64,000 nt of DNA from Nitrospira sp. Ga0074138 (lineage in GTDB: Bacteria; Nitrospirota; Nitrospiria; Nitrospirales; Nitrospiraceae), in assembly GCA_001464735.1 (NCBI GenBank), contig LNDU01000043.1, forward strand, positions 124,001-188,000, in the 5' to 3' direction. Both the position numbers and the translations under genes were made by a program. Each line of letters begins with the position of its first letter. Positions within the stretch are counted from its first letter, which is position 1. Under the pieces are notes generated by a model that did no database searches, was not told the origin of the DNA, and saw only the letters and a list, made by a program, of their open reading frames with translations. This document shows positions 18,611 to 26,442 of this stretch, one piece after another.

Positions 18611-18922
18611 TTACAGGATGACTTCGCAGGGTTGCAGAAAGACCTTGAGCGGGATTTCAAGGCCACGGTATCCGTGAATATGCCTGCCATGGATCTCTTT
18701 CACGGCGTTCAGCACCTGTGTCATGTGAATGTGATCATCTTCGAGCGCGACCATGAACAACGTATTGCGATCGATCGAGCCACCGGTTCCGGAGACCGTC
18801 CCGGTCTGCCCACTGCCTCCCACACCCTTGATCATCGTATAGCCCTTGATCCTCAGGTTCTGAAACAGGGCGAGGATCTCCGCTTCAAGTTTCTCCCCAC
18901 AGACAACCTGCAGCATCTTCAT
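18611..18922 (-). CDS. PII-like (GlnB superfamily) signalling protein, copy 2
   Basis: 103 residues, clearly paralogous to the gene at 15699: both begin MKMLQ(I/V)VCG and end PLKVFLQPCE(I/V)I(I/L), with IKGYT and GVGGSG in the same places. The copies diverge most in the T-loop-like segment and in the middle helix (here DDHIHMTQVLNAVKEIHGRH, rich in His and Asp). This suggests different ligands or partners. AGGAG precedes the ATG, and a perfect 12-bp palindrome (GACCGGCCGGTC) lies 29-40 bases upstream. GroES lies upstream on the same strand. Confidence 0.7.
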   Translation of the reverse strand: MKMLQVVCGEKLEAEILALFQNLRIKGYTMIKGVGGSGQTGTVSGTGGSIDRNTLFMVALEDDHIHMTQVLNAVKEIHGRHIHGYRGLEIPLKVFLQPCEVIL

Positions 18923-18950
18923 GATCGTTCTCCTGGACCGTTGTGTCGTT

Positions 18951-18962
18951 GACCGGCCGGTC
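18951..18962. promoter_or_regulatory. 12-bp palindrome upstream of PII-like copy 2
   Basis: GACCGGCCGGTC is a perfect palindrome located 29-40 bases before the start codon at 18922. It could be an operator or part of the leader. A short GGCGG-TT-CCGCC hairpin lies just beyond it. No regulator can be named. Confidence 0.3.
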
Positions 18963-19122
18963 CTTGATAGGGCGGTTCCGCCGGGCTATGGTGTTCGGCC
19001 ACGTTCTGACAGCGCATGCCGTGCTCAAACGACGAGGCAGAAATCGGGGTCAGCGTCAGATGTCCGGGGGGTGAAGTCAGGCCCAGATGTGAGTGCCCTC
19101 GTCTTTCCGTGAAGCATGCCAA

Positions 19123-19437
19123 TTACGGAAGATAGCCCAAGACATCCTCTTCACGAACGAGCACCAACGCTTCATCGTCGCCCTCCACGTCTCTGGCAGC
19201 GTGTTTTTCGTACAGGATACGTTCGCCCGGCTTGAGGCTGGTCTTCACAAAGGTCTTCTTCTTGACCTTTTCCTTCGAATCCTTGTCCTCAACAAAGCGG
19301 CCAGCCCCCACGGCAAGGACCTCTCCTTCCTGCGGTTTCTCTTGCGCGCTGTCCGGGATGATAATACCGCCGGCGCTCTTCTCGCTCGGTTCGCCGGTCC
19401 GGATCAAGACCCAATCGTGCAATGGTTGTAAGTTCAT
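19123..19437 (-). CDS. groES: Co-chaperonin GroES (solitary copy)
   Basis: 104 residues. MNLQPLHDWVLIR is the GroES N-terminal strand, and KSAGGIIIPDSAQEKPQEGE is the mobile loop that docks on GroEL. GEVLAVGAGR and EEDVLGYLP follow in family order. A Lys-rich insertion (EDKDSKEKVKKKTF) and an Asp/Glu-rich segment near the end differ from E. coli GroES. ATGs at 19443 and 19437 are both possible; AAAGGA has better spacing to 19437. There is no groEL next to it, so this is either a second GroES or an unlinked one. Confidence 0.9.
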   Translation of the reverse strand: MNLQPLHDWVLIRTGEPSEKSAGGIIIPDSAQEKPQEGEVLAVGAGRFVEDKDSKEKVKKKTFVKTSLKPGERILYEKHAARDVEGDDEALVLVREEDVLGYLP

Positions 19438-19723
19438 CGACATCTGTCCTTTCATTCGCGTGTGGAGTGTACCAGCGGTGCCTACAAGACACATCAGAAC
19501 GCTATGCCGATACGCGGCATCAGCTTAGCACGTCTGTCCTAGGAGGAACAAAACCATGGTCTTGAGTGTGTCTTAGACCGGGTTCTGTGTTCACGCACGG
19601 CTCCCGCGTACGCATGGAGTCGGCTCTCCTCACCTGCTACCCCGCCGCCCCTTGCCTCATGCCTCTGGCCGATGTGCCGTCATCGACTATCAGCTTTTCA
19701 GGGACCCGCTCACTCGTGGTCCC

Positions 19724-19981
19724 TTACGCCTCCTGTTCGCGCACAAACTGCCGCGCGCGACGCAGGTCGTCGTGCTTGCACAGCTTCAGCTCCAGCAGCA
19801 GATGCTCCAACGCCGCAACCCGCGCCGTCACCTCCGGCAGCACAATATCGATCCGCTCCGTCAACTCCTCCAACCGGAAGCTGAGTCCGGATTCCGTACT
19901 GTTCTTCGCCGCAGCCTTCGTCGCGCGCCCGCGGGGTCGGTGTCGTCTCTTCGGACTCCGAGTCTTCTTCTTGATAGGCAT
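19724..19981 (-). CDS. Small protein with basic N-terminus and coiled-coil C-terminus
   Basis: 85 residues. AGGAGG lies six bases before the ATG at 19981, the main reason to accept it. The first 25 residues are strongly basic (MPIKKKTRSPKRRHRPRGRA); the rest is an amphipathic helix with heptad-like Leu/Val/Ile spacing (LSFRLEELTERIDIVLPEVT and onward), so it probably oligomerises. The basic tail could bind nucleic acid or polyanions. I do not recognise a family. It follows a possible 96-residue gene and the alcohol dehydrogenase on the same strand, making a plausible small operon. Confidence 0.6.
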   Translation of the reverse strand: MPIKKKTRSPKRRHRPRGRATKAAAKNSTESGLSFRLEELTERIDIVLPEVTARVAALEHLLLELKLCKHDDLRRARQFVREQEA

Positions 19982-20007
19982 CGCATTCCTCCTGGTTACC
20001 GGCACCT

Positions 20008-20298
20008 CTACGCGTCCTCGGCCAATCGGTCAAGCACCATTTTCGATATGGAGAAGGCGGAGTCGCTGCGCCCGCCCTCCGCGGCCGGTTGAAAGAGAGC
20101 GATCTCAGCTTCCGTCCACCCGAGCCAGATGCGCCCTTCTCGAAACGGATAATTCTTTCCGACTCCTACTCGTTTCAAAAAGCCACGATGGTACTCAAAC
20201 GTCGCGAGCCCTTCACGCCAACCGTCTCGTTTCCTGGAGAGCGTAAAGTAAGCTGCTTCTGACCGAAGCAACGGGGTCGGACCGCTTACAGGTGCCAC
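20008..20298 (-). CDS. Possible small protein of unknown function
   Basis: 96 residues from a GTG at 20298, starting 12 bases after the alcohol dehydrogenase stop and ending 26 bases before the coiled-coil gene, all on one strand. The peptide is mixed polar/aromatic (GWREGLATFEYHRGF, GRIWLGWTEAEIALF) and looks protein-like rather than a shadow frame, but there is no clear ribosome binding site and no family is recognised. The spacing is the main support. Confidence 0.4.
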   Translation of the reverse strand: MAPVSGPTPLLRSEAAYFTLSRKRDGWREGLATFEYHRGFLKRVGVGKNYPFREGRIWLGWTEAEIALFQPAAEGGRSDSAFSISKMVLDRLAEDA

Positions 20299-20310
20299 AA
20301 TAAGAACTCG

Positions 20311-21327
20311 TTACCTCATGGTCAGCACCACACGACAACGGGCCTTTCCGCTCATCATACGATCGTAGGCGGCCGCTGCCTGTTCCAGTGGGAACGTCTC
20401 TACCATCGGACGGATACCGGTCAGGGCACAAAAATTGAGGGCATCCTCGGAATCTCGCGCAGTGCCTGACGGCCATCCCTGAATCGTCCGTCGCGCGCCG
20501 ATCAGTTGAATCGGTGTCACGGTCATGGGATCAGTCGACGCTCCAAGGACAACAAGCTTGCCGCCGACCCCCAAGCCGTCGATCATGTCCGACATGGCTT
20601 TGCTGTTCGGAGCCGTCGCCAGAATCACGGCTGCTCCGCCGAGACTCGTCAGTTCCTTCGCTGGATTGGTCGTTTCGGCATCCAGGTAGCGCTCGGCTCC
20701 CAGTTTCAATGCGAGCGCGGCTTTGTCCTGACCTCGCCCGATGGCCACCGTATGAAAGCCCATCCTATTGGCAAACTGCACACCGAGATGGCCGAGACCG
20801 CCCACCCCCTGGACAGCCACTAGATCGCCGGCCTTGGCTCCGCTGTGACGCAAGCTGTTGAACGTGGTAATCCCGGCACAGAGAATCGGCGCCGCTTCCG
20901 TTGACGTCAGCGCATCAGGGATGGCCGCCAGCGCTTCGGTGCGTGCAATCAAGTACTCGGCATACCCGCCATCCTCATGGAAGCCGGTCACGATGAAGTT
21001 CTTGCAGCCAAGAAAATCTCCTCGACGGCAACGCGTACACTGGCCACAATGCCCCCCGTGCCACCCGACGCCGACCCGCTGGCCTTTCTCCCAGGTCACC
21101 ACTCCGGCACCCACCGCATCGATCACTCCCGCCACCTCATGGCCCGTGACGCGCGGATAGTGGAGTCCTGGCCAATGGCCTTCTTTGACAAACATGTCAC
21201 TATGGCAAATCCCACAGGCTTGTACTTTCACACGGACGGTGTTGGGCTTGGGTTCCGGCACCGGACCGTGGGCGATCTTGAACGGGCCTCCTGGCCCCGT
21301 AATCTGTACGGATGTCATAGGTGTCAT
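20311..21327 (-). CDS. Zinc-dependent alcohol dehydrogenase (MDR family)
   Basis: 338 residues. ACGICHSDMFVKEGHWPG holds the catalytic-zinc Cys, and TGHEVAGVI supplies the catalytic His and Glu. GGHCGQCTRCRRGDFLGC holds the four structural-zinc cysteines. VQGVGGLGHLGVQFA is the NAD(P)-binding GxGxxG, followed by IGRGQDK, where an Arg after the second strand may favour NADP. The enzyme oxidises alcohols or reduces aldehydes in the cytoplasm; the substrate is unknown. AGGAGG lies five bases before the ATG at 21327. Confidence 0.93.
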   Translation of the reverse strand: MTPMTSVQITGPGGPFKIAHGPVPEPKPNTVRVKVQACGICHSDMFVKEGHWPGLHYPRVTGHEVAGVIDAVGAGVVTWEKGQRVGVGWHGGHCGQCTRCRRGDFLGCKNFIVTGFHEDGGYAEYLIARTEALAAIPDALTSTEAAPILCAGITTFNSLRHSGAKAGDLVAVQGVGGLGHLGVQFANRMGFHTVAIGRGQDKAALALKLGAERYLDAETTNPAKELTSLGGAAVILATAPNSKAMSDMIDGLGVGGKLVVLGASTDPMTVTPIQLIGARRTIQGWPSGTARDSEDALNFCALTGIRPMVETFPLEQAAAAYDRMMSGKARCRVVLTMR

Positions 21328-21495
21328 CAGAACCTCCTATGGTGGCATCGCTTGGATAGATGATGCTGCAGAGATCCCGATACTTTCGATTCGATTCCGC
21401 CTCAGAGCCAGCGGAAAGAAGGATGATTGTCGACGCGAGTATCAGATGTGTTCTCAGGCGCTTTAATTGACACCTCAGTTGCACGCTTCTTAAAA

Positions 21496-21930
21496 TCAGG
21501 ACCAGTGCTGGGATGCCTTCATATAACCGAACAGCAAATCCCGTCTGGCCAAAATCCCCACCAGCTTGTTATTCCTAACCACCGGAACGCGAGTCAAATA
21601 GCGATCTTGGAACAGATCGGCCACTTGGCCGAGTGTTTGGTCCTCCGTCACGGTGACGGGATGGACCGACATGATCTCAGTCGCAAGAACCTTTCTAAGA
21701 TCACGCCCCTCCAGCATGGCCTGGAGGAGATCATATTCGGTCACGATCCCGACCAATGTGCCATCATCTTCCACGACCGGAAGACTCCCAAAGTTCCGAT
21801 GGGTCATCATGTGGGCCATCGTCGAGGCGTCAGTGCGCGAGCTGCATCGCGAGACGGCGTCCTGCATCAGCTGTCCCACCGTCAAGGTCTTCGGATCGCA
21901 GGCCTTCAGGAAGAATTCAGTTTGTCTCAT
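21496..21930 (-). CDS. Two-CBS-domain protein, second of a tandem pair
   Basis: 144 residues consisting of a Bateman module: TVGQLMQDAVSRCSS and FGSLPVVEDDGTLVGIVTEYDLL form the first CBS, EIMSVHPVTVTEDQTLGQVA and LTRVPVVRNNKLVGILARRDLL the second. Such modules bind adenosine nucleotides and sense energy state. Upstream in-frame ATGs exist, but GAGGAA lies three bases before the ATG at 21930. It starts 13 bases after the stop of the companion CBS gene. The pair is divergent from a tandem Usp, another nucleotide-binding stress protein. Confidence 0.88.
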   Translation of the reverse strand: MRQTEFFLKACDPKTLTVGQLMQDAVSRCSSRTDASTMAHMMTHRNFGSLPVVEDDGTLVGIVTEYDLLQAMLEGRDLRKVLATEIMSVHPVTVTEDQTLGQVADLFQDRYLTRVPVVRNNKLVGILARRDLLFGYMKASQHWS

Positions 21931-21943
21931 ACGTTCCTCACAG

Positions 21944-22390
21944 TTATCGTTTGCCGCCAGTGGCGAGATAGGTTCGCAAGACATCGCGTCTTGCGATGAT
22001 ACCGACCAATTTATCCTTGTCATCCACAACAGGGACGCGAACCAGGTCGCTTGCGCGCAGCACATGGACCAACGTTCCGAGCGTCGTTTCGGGCCTGACT
22101 GAGTAGGGGTTGGAAGTCATGACATCTTTCGCCGAAACAGCGCCAAGCCGCTGACCATCGTCGACGGCCGCCAGCAAGTCGTGCTCGCTGACGATACCGG
22201 CCAGCTTGCGCCCATTCTCGAGGACTGGGACGGCCCCAAAACCCTCGATCATGAGCGACGCAATCACGTCTCCCTTCGTCCTCAGGCGAACAGACTGGAC
22301 TTCCTTCTCCATGACCTGACTGACTGTCATGGAATCGAAGTCTTTGACTTTGACGACCTTACCCCTCTTCACCTTTTTCGTGTTTTTCAT
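21944..22390 (-). CDS. Two-CBS-domain protein, first of a tandem pair
   Basis: 148 residues. After a short Lys-rich start (MKNTKKVKRGKVVKVKD) come two CBS motifs: TVSQVMEKEVQSVRL with FGAVPVLENGRKLAGIVSEHDLL, and DVMTSNPYSVRPETTLGTLV with LVRVPVVDDKDKLVGIIARRDVL. AGGAGG lies four bases before the ATG. As a stand-alone Bateman protein it probably regulates another protein in response to AMP/ATP or a related ligand. Cotranscribed with the following CBS gene. The basic N-terminus might contact nucleic acid, but this is inference. Confidence 0.88.
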   Translation of the reverse strand: MKNTKKVKRGKVVKVKDFDSMTVSQVMEKEVQSVRLRTKGDVIASLMIEGFGAVPVLENGRKLAGIVSEHDLLAAVDDGQRLGAVSAKDVMTSNPYSVRPETTLGTLVHVLRASDLVRVPVVDDKDKLVGIIARRDVLRTYLATGGKR

Positions 22391-22730
22391 CGTCCCTCCT
22401 TAGACGCAACTATGCTTCACAACACTTCCTTTCACCATCTCCTGCGAGACAACTCCCAATCCAACCGAGAGACAATTGCCCATTATCTCGACAACCTGAC
22501 CATCGCGTTCAAGCCCGCTCAACTGACGCGAATTACCACATCGGCTCATCCGCTCCTGCTGCAAAATGCCCCAACATCTCGAAGAGATGAAAGACCGCCG
22601 CCCTCCATAACTCATTGGGAGAGGGCCCATTCTTCCTCCCTATGACGTATTCTCACAGGCACATCCAATGCAGGTCTGATACCCAGAATGATTTCCACAA
22701 CATTACCTTCGTCGAGGAGGGGAATCCATC
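22391..22730. promoter_or_regulatory. Divergent region between the CBS pair and the Usp cluster
   Basis: 340 bp between divergent start codons, so it should contain both promoters. GAGGAGGGGA at about 22714 is the Usp ribosome binding site. I found no confident boxes and no gene. Confidence 0.4.
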
Positions 22731-23636
22731 ATGCGGATCTTATGTGCGGTCGATGGGTCGGAGCATTCCCAGTGGGGGATCCAGGCGCTTGAGGCGCTTG
22801 CCAGCCGCGAACCCGAACAGGTCACGTTGCTTCACGTCGTGGATAAGCCGGCTCTCCAAGCACTCGCCGGAAAGAACCCCATCGGTGAGCGCCGAGCACT
22901 CGCCGCCATGGAAAAAGCAGGTGGCATTGTTCTTCGAGATGCCGCGCGATCAGCCCGCGTGGCCCTGGGTCAGGCAGCCACGGCACCACGCTCAACCATC
23001 CAAACCATCTTGGCTCATGGCCCACTGGCGAAGACCATCGCCAGAGAAGCGCGTCGCTTGAAGGCGGATCTGATCATCATGGGATCGCGCGGACTCAGCG
23101 ATATTCAAGGGTTCTTACTGGGAAGTATTTCGCGCCAAGTTGCCTCAATGGCTCCCTGTTCCGTGTGGATTGTGAAACAACCGACGCACAAACTTCTCCA
23201 TGTCACGCTCGCCGTCGACGACTCCAAACCGTCACGGGCCGCCGCGAAGTTTCTACGATCCTACCTTCTTCCAGAGACCGCCACCGTCACGATTCTCTCT
23301 TCAGTGGAGAGTCCCGTCACGGACTTTGCCGCCCGCTACTTATCCGAAGCGCAGCTGGCCGAATTGACGAAGCCGGTCATGGAGCGGGCCGCCGCGTTCG
23401 TCAATAGCGTACGGAATGCGTTCATTAAAGATGGCTTTCTGGTCGTGACGCAGGTCCAGATGGACCACATCATCGAGACCATCGTCAAACATATCGAAGC
23501 CAATCGTGACGAACTCTTGGTCATCGGATCTCGCGATTTGACGAAGAGCGAGCGACTGTACCTCGGTAGCGTCTCTGAAAGCCTGCTCCGACATGCTCCC
23601 TGTTCGGTGTTGATCGTACGAGGCGCCCGTGCCTGA
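22731..23636 (+). CDS. Tandem-domain universal stress protein
   Basis: 301 residues in two UspA domains. Domain 1 starts MRILCAVDGSEHSQWG and has the ATP-binding pattern GSRGLSDIQGFLLGSISRQV (G-x2-G-x9-G-S). Domain 2 starts VTLAVDDSKPSRAA and has GSRDLTKSERLYLGSVSESL, where the second Gly of G-x2-G is absent, so ATP binding may be retained only in domain 1. GAGGAGG precedes the ATG. The gene overlaps the following P-type ATPase by eight bases, so the two are translated together; a regulatory link to cation transport is a reasonable inference. Confidence 0.9.
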   Translation: MRILCAVDGSEHSQWGIQALEALASREPEQVTLLHVVDKPALQALAGKNPIGERRALAAMEKAGGIVLRDAARSARVALGQAATAPRSTIQTILAHGPLAKTIAREARRLKADLIIMGSRGLSDIQGFLLGSISRQVASMAPCSVWIVKQPTHKLLHVTLAVDDSKPSRAAAKFLRSYLLPETATVTILSSVESPVTDFAARYLSEAQLAELTKPVMERAAAFVNSVRNAFIKDGFLVVTQVQMDHIIETIVKHIEANRDELLVIGSRDLTKSERLYLGSVSESLLRHAPCSVLIVRGARA

Positions 23637-26442
23637 GTTCAGCCATCACGACATTCACCAGCTTCCGACCGAAGAGGTGCTGAAGCGGCTGGAAACCAGC
23701 AACGGTGGTCTGTCTTCCGATGAGGCTCAACGGCGATTGGCTCGATACGGACCGAATGTTCTCGTCGAGCCTGGTCACTATTCATTGATTCGAGGATTCC
23801 TCCACCAGTTCACCCACTTCCTCGCCATCCTCCTCTGGATCGCCGCAGGCCTCGCGTTCACGGCAGAATTCATGAAGCCAGGCGAAGGGATGGCCACGCT
23901 CGGCTGGGCGATCCTCGGTGTCATTGTCATCAACGCCATATTTGCCTTCTTTCAGGAATACAAGGCGGAGCGCGCGGTGCATGCCCTCCATCGCCTCCTC
24001 CCTAGCAGGGCGTGGGTGCTGCGAAGCAACCAACCACACGACGTGTCGCGGAGCGAGATCGTACCGGGTGACATGCTCCTGATTGAGGAAGGAGAACAAA
24101 TCCCTGCCGACGCCCGGCTCATCGAAGCGACCGACATGCGGGTCGACGTTTCCTCTCTCACGGGCGAGTCTCGACCGAAGCGGCGAACAGCGGAGCCGGT
24201 GGCCGATGGACATCTCCTGGACATTCCCAATCTCGTCTTTGCCGGCACCCCCGTGCTCTCCGGCAGAGGTCGGGCGGTGGTGTTCGCCACGGGCATGCAG
24301 ACGGAATTCGGCAAGATCGCCCGCCTCTCCACGGGAGTGGAGACAGGCCTCAGCCCTCTGCAGAAAGAAATCGTGAAAGTCACCCACGTGGTCGCGCTGC
24401 TGTCGCTCGCGATGGGTGGAACCTTTTTCGCCATCGGCATCTCCATGGGCTTGGGTTTCTGGATCAGCGCGATCTTTGGGATTGGCATCATTGTGGCAAA
24501 CGTGCCGGAAGGACTCCTCCCCACGGTGACGCTGGCCTTGGCCCTGGGCAGCCAACGCATGGCCAAACGTCATGCGCTCATTAAACAGCTGACATCCGTG
24601 GAAACCTTGGGCTGCACCACCGTTATCTGCACGGATAAGACGGGGACGCTGACCGAGAACCGGATGCGCGTGGCTCGTTTCTACATGGACCATCTCGAAA
24701 TCGAGGTGCAGGAAAGCTGTTTAGTGATCGCCGGACGCGTGACCAGCGCAATCGAGGCCGAGGAATATGCGCCGCTCTTCGACGCGATCATTCACTGCCA
24801 CAATGCCAAGCGCGTGCGGAAAACCGGCGGCCGTCCCATCGTGACAGGGGATCCGACCGAAGTGGCCCTGATTGAGTTCGCACTGGGTCACGGACTTCTC
24901 CACCATGACCCGTTGCCCCGGATGGGCGAGCTCCCGTTCGACGCGGATCGGAAGCGCATGGCCACCCTCCATTGGCGTGAGGGCCAGCTTGTGGCTTTCG
25001 TGAAGGGAGCACCGGAATCGCTGATGCCCCTCTGCAATCAGATACGCCACCAGGGTGTTCGCTCGCCGATGAGTCAGAAAGACCGCCAGCGGATCATGGC
25101 ACAAAGCCGTACCTTTGCGCACCAAGCCTATCGGGTCCTGGCTGTGGCCATGCGTGACATTGAGCAAGGTATCGAGAAGCTGGACATCGAGCAGGTGGAA
25201 CAGAACCTGACCTTCCTCGGGCTGGTAGCCATGATAGACCCTCCGCGCCACGAAGTACCGGAAGCCATTGCGCGCTGCCGCCAAGCCGGCGTCCGCGCCA
25301 TCATGATCACCGGCGACCATCCGCTCACAGCCCTGGCCATCGCCCGCCAGATTGGGCTGGCACCGAAAGAGACCCCCACCGAGCCGGACGGATACTGTCC
25401 CGTCATCGAAGGGCACCAGGTCGAAACGATGAGCGACGAGGCGCTGCATCGGCTCCTCACGCCCACTAATCCCGGCGAGCCCGAGCCGGTCTTTGCGCGC
25501 ATGGCGCCCCGGCACAAGATGCGGATCGTATCCACACTCAAAGAGATGGGCGACGTGGTGGCAGTCACCGGCGACGGTGTCAACGACGCTCCGGCCATCA
25601 AGAAAGCCGATATCGGTATTGCGATGGGCATCGCCGGAAGCGACGTGGCGAAAGAAACGGCGGACATGATCTTGCTCGACGACAACTTTGTAACGATCGT
25701 CAACGCCATTGAAGAAGGTCGTGCCGTCTACGCCAACATCCGCAAATTCTCCACGTACGTGCTGGCGAGCAACGTGCCGGAAGTCGTCCCGTATCTGGCG
25801 TTCGGCTTGTTCGGGATTCCACTCGCCCTCACGGTCCCGCAAATCCTCGCAGTGGATCTAGGGACCGACATGGTTCCAGCCTTGGCCCTGGGTGCCGAGA
25901 AGCCCGACGCCGACATGATGGCACGACCGCCGCGCCCGCGCACGGAACGGTTGATGAATCTTCCCCTCCTCCTGCGCGCCTACGTCTTTTTGGGCCTGAT
26001 CGAAGCCGGGATCGCGATGGGTTCATTCTTCTTATTGCTCCTGACAGAGGGATGGACCTGGGGCATGCCGCTCGACTGGTCTAATCCGCTCTACAAACAG
26101 GCAACCGCCGCCACCTTCGCCGCTATCGTCGTCGCCCAGGTGGCAAACGTGTTCGCCTGCCGCTCAGACCGCGTGTCGCTCGCTCGACTCGGCTGGTTCA
26201 CCAACCCATTGCTCCTCTGGGGAATCGCGATCGAACTCGTTGTCCTGGTACTCATCGTCTATAGCCCTTGGGGCAACGCGATCTTCGGAACCAACCCCTT
26301 GCCTTTCTGGATCTTCGGACCAATGGTGCTCGGGGCACTGGCACTCTTGTCGGCGGAGGAGGGCCGGAAGTTCATCGTAAACCGTCGCAATCGTAGGGTT
26401 CATACGCATAACGAAACCACCCAGGCCACGAGCGCATCATGA
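23629..26442 (+). CDS. P2-type cation-transporting ATPase, Na+/K+-ATPase-like (IIC-like)
   Basis: 937 residues. It shows the cation-ATPase N-terminal domain, actuator loop SSLTGESRPKRR, the M4 motif VANVPEGLLPTVTLALALG, phosphorylation site ICTDKTGTLTENRM, MITGDHPLTA and TGDGVNDAPAIKKADIG, then the C-terminal transmembrane bundle. NVPEGLLPTVT and DLGTDMVPALALGAEKPD resemble Na+/K+ and H+/K+ ATPases (PEGLLATVT, DLGTDMVPA) more than SERCA, which suggests monovalent cation transport. The start is GTG inside the Usp stop region. Its stop overlaps the next gene as ATGA. Confidence 0.93.
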   Translation: MPEFSHHDIHQLPTEEVLKRLETSNGGLSSDEAQRRLARYGPNVLVEPGHYSLIRGFLHQFTHFLAILLWIAAGLAFTAEFMKPGEGMATLGWAILGVIVINAIFAFFQEYKAERAVHALHRLLPSRAWVLRSNQPHDVSRSEIVPGDMLLIEEGEQIPADARLIEATDMRVDVSSLTGESRPKRRTAEPVADGHLLDIPNLVFAGTPVLSGRGRAVVFATGMQTEFGKIARLSTGVETGLSPLQKEIVKVTHVVALLSLAMGGTFFAIGISMGLGFWISAIFGIGIIVANVPEGLLPTVTLALALGSQRMAKRHALIKQLTSVETLGCTTVICTDKTGTLTENRMRVARFYMDHLEIEVQESCLVIAGRVTSAIEAEEYAPLFDAIIHCHNAKRVRKTGGRPIVTGDPTEVALIEFALGHGLLHHDPLPRMGELPFDADRKRMATLHWREGQLVAFVKGAPESLMPLCNQIRHQGVRSPMSQKDRQRIMAQSRTFAHQAYRVLAVAMRDIEQGIEKLDIEQVEQNLTFLGLVAMIDPPRHEVPEAIARCRQAGVRAIMITGDHPLTALAIARQIGLAPKETPTEPDGYCPVIEGHQVETMSDEALHRLLTPTNPGEPEPVFARMAPRHKMRIVSTLKEMGDVVAVTGDGVNDAPAIKKADIGIAMGIAGSDVAKETADMILLDDNFVTIVNAIEEGRAVYANIRKFSTYVLASNVPEVVPYLAFGLFGIPLALTVPQILAVDLGTDMVPALALGAEKPDADMMARPPRPRTERLMNLPLLLRAYVFLGLIEAGIAMGSFFLLLLTEGWTWGMPLDWSNPLYKQATAATFAAIVVAQVANVFACRSDRVSLARLGWFTNPLLLWGIAIELVVLVLIVYSPWGNAIFGTNPLPFWIFGPMVLGALALLSAEEGRKFIVNRRNRRVHTHNETTQATSAS

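Noticed and set aside
23782-24693. Long minus-strand frames opposite the Na+/K+-like ATPase
   Set aside because: High-GC shadow frames with His/Arg-rich composition; the plus-strand product has every family motif.
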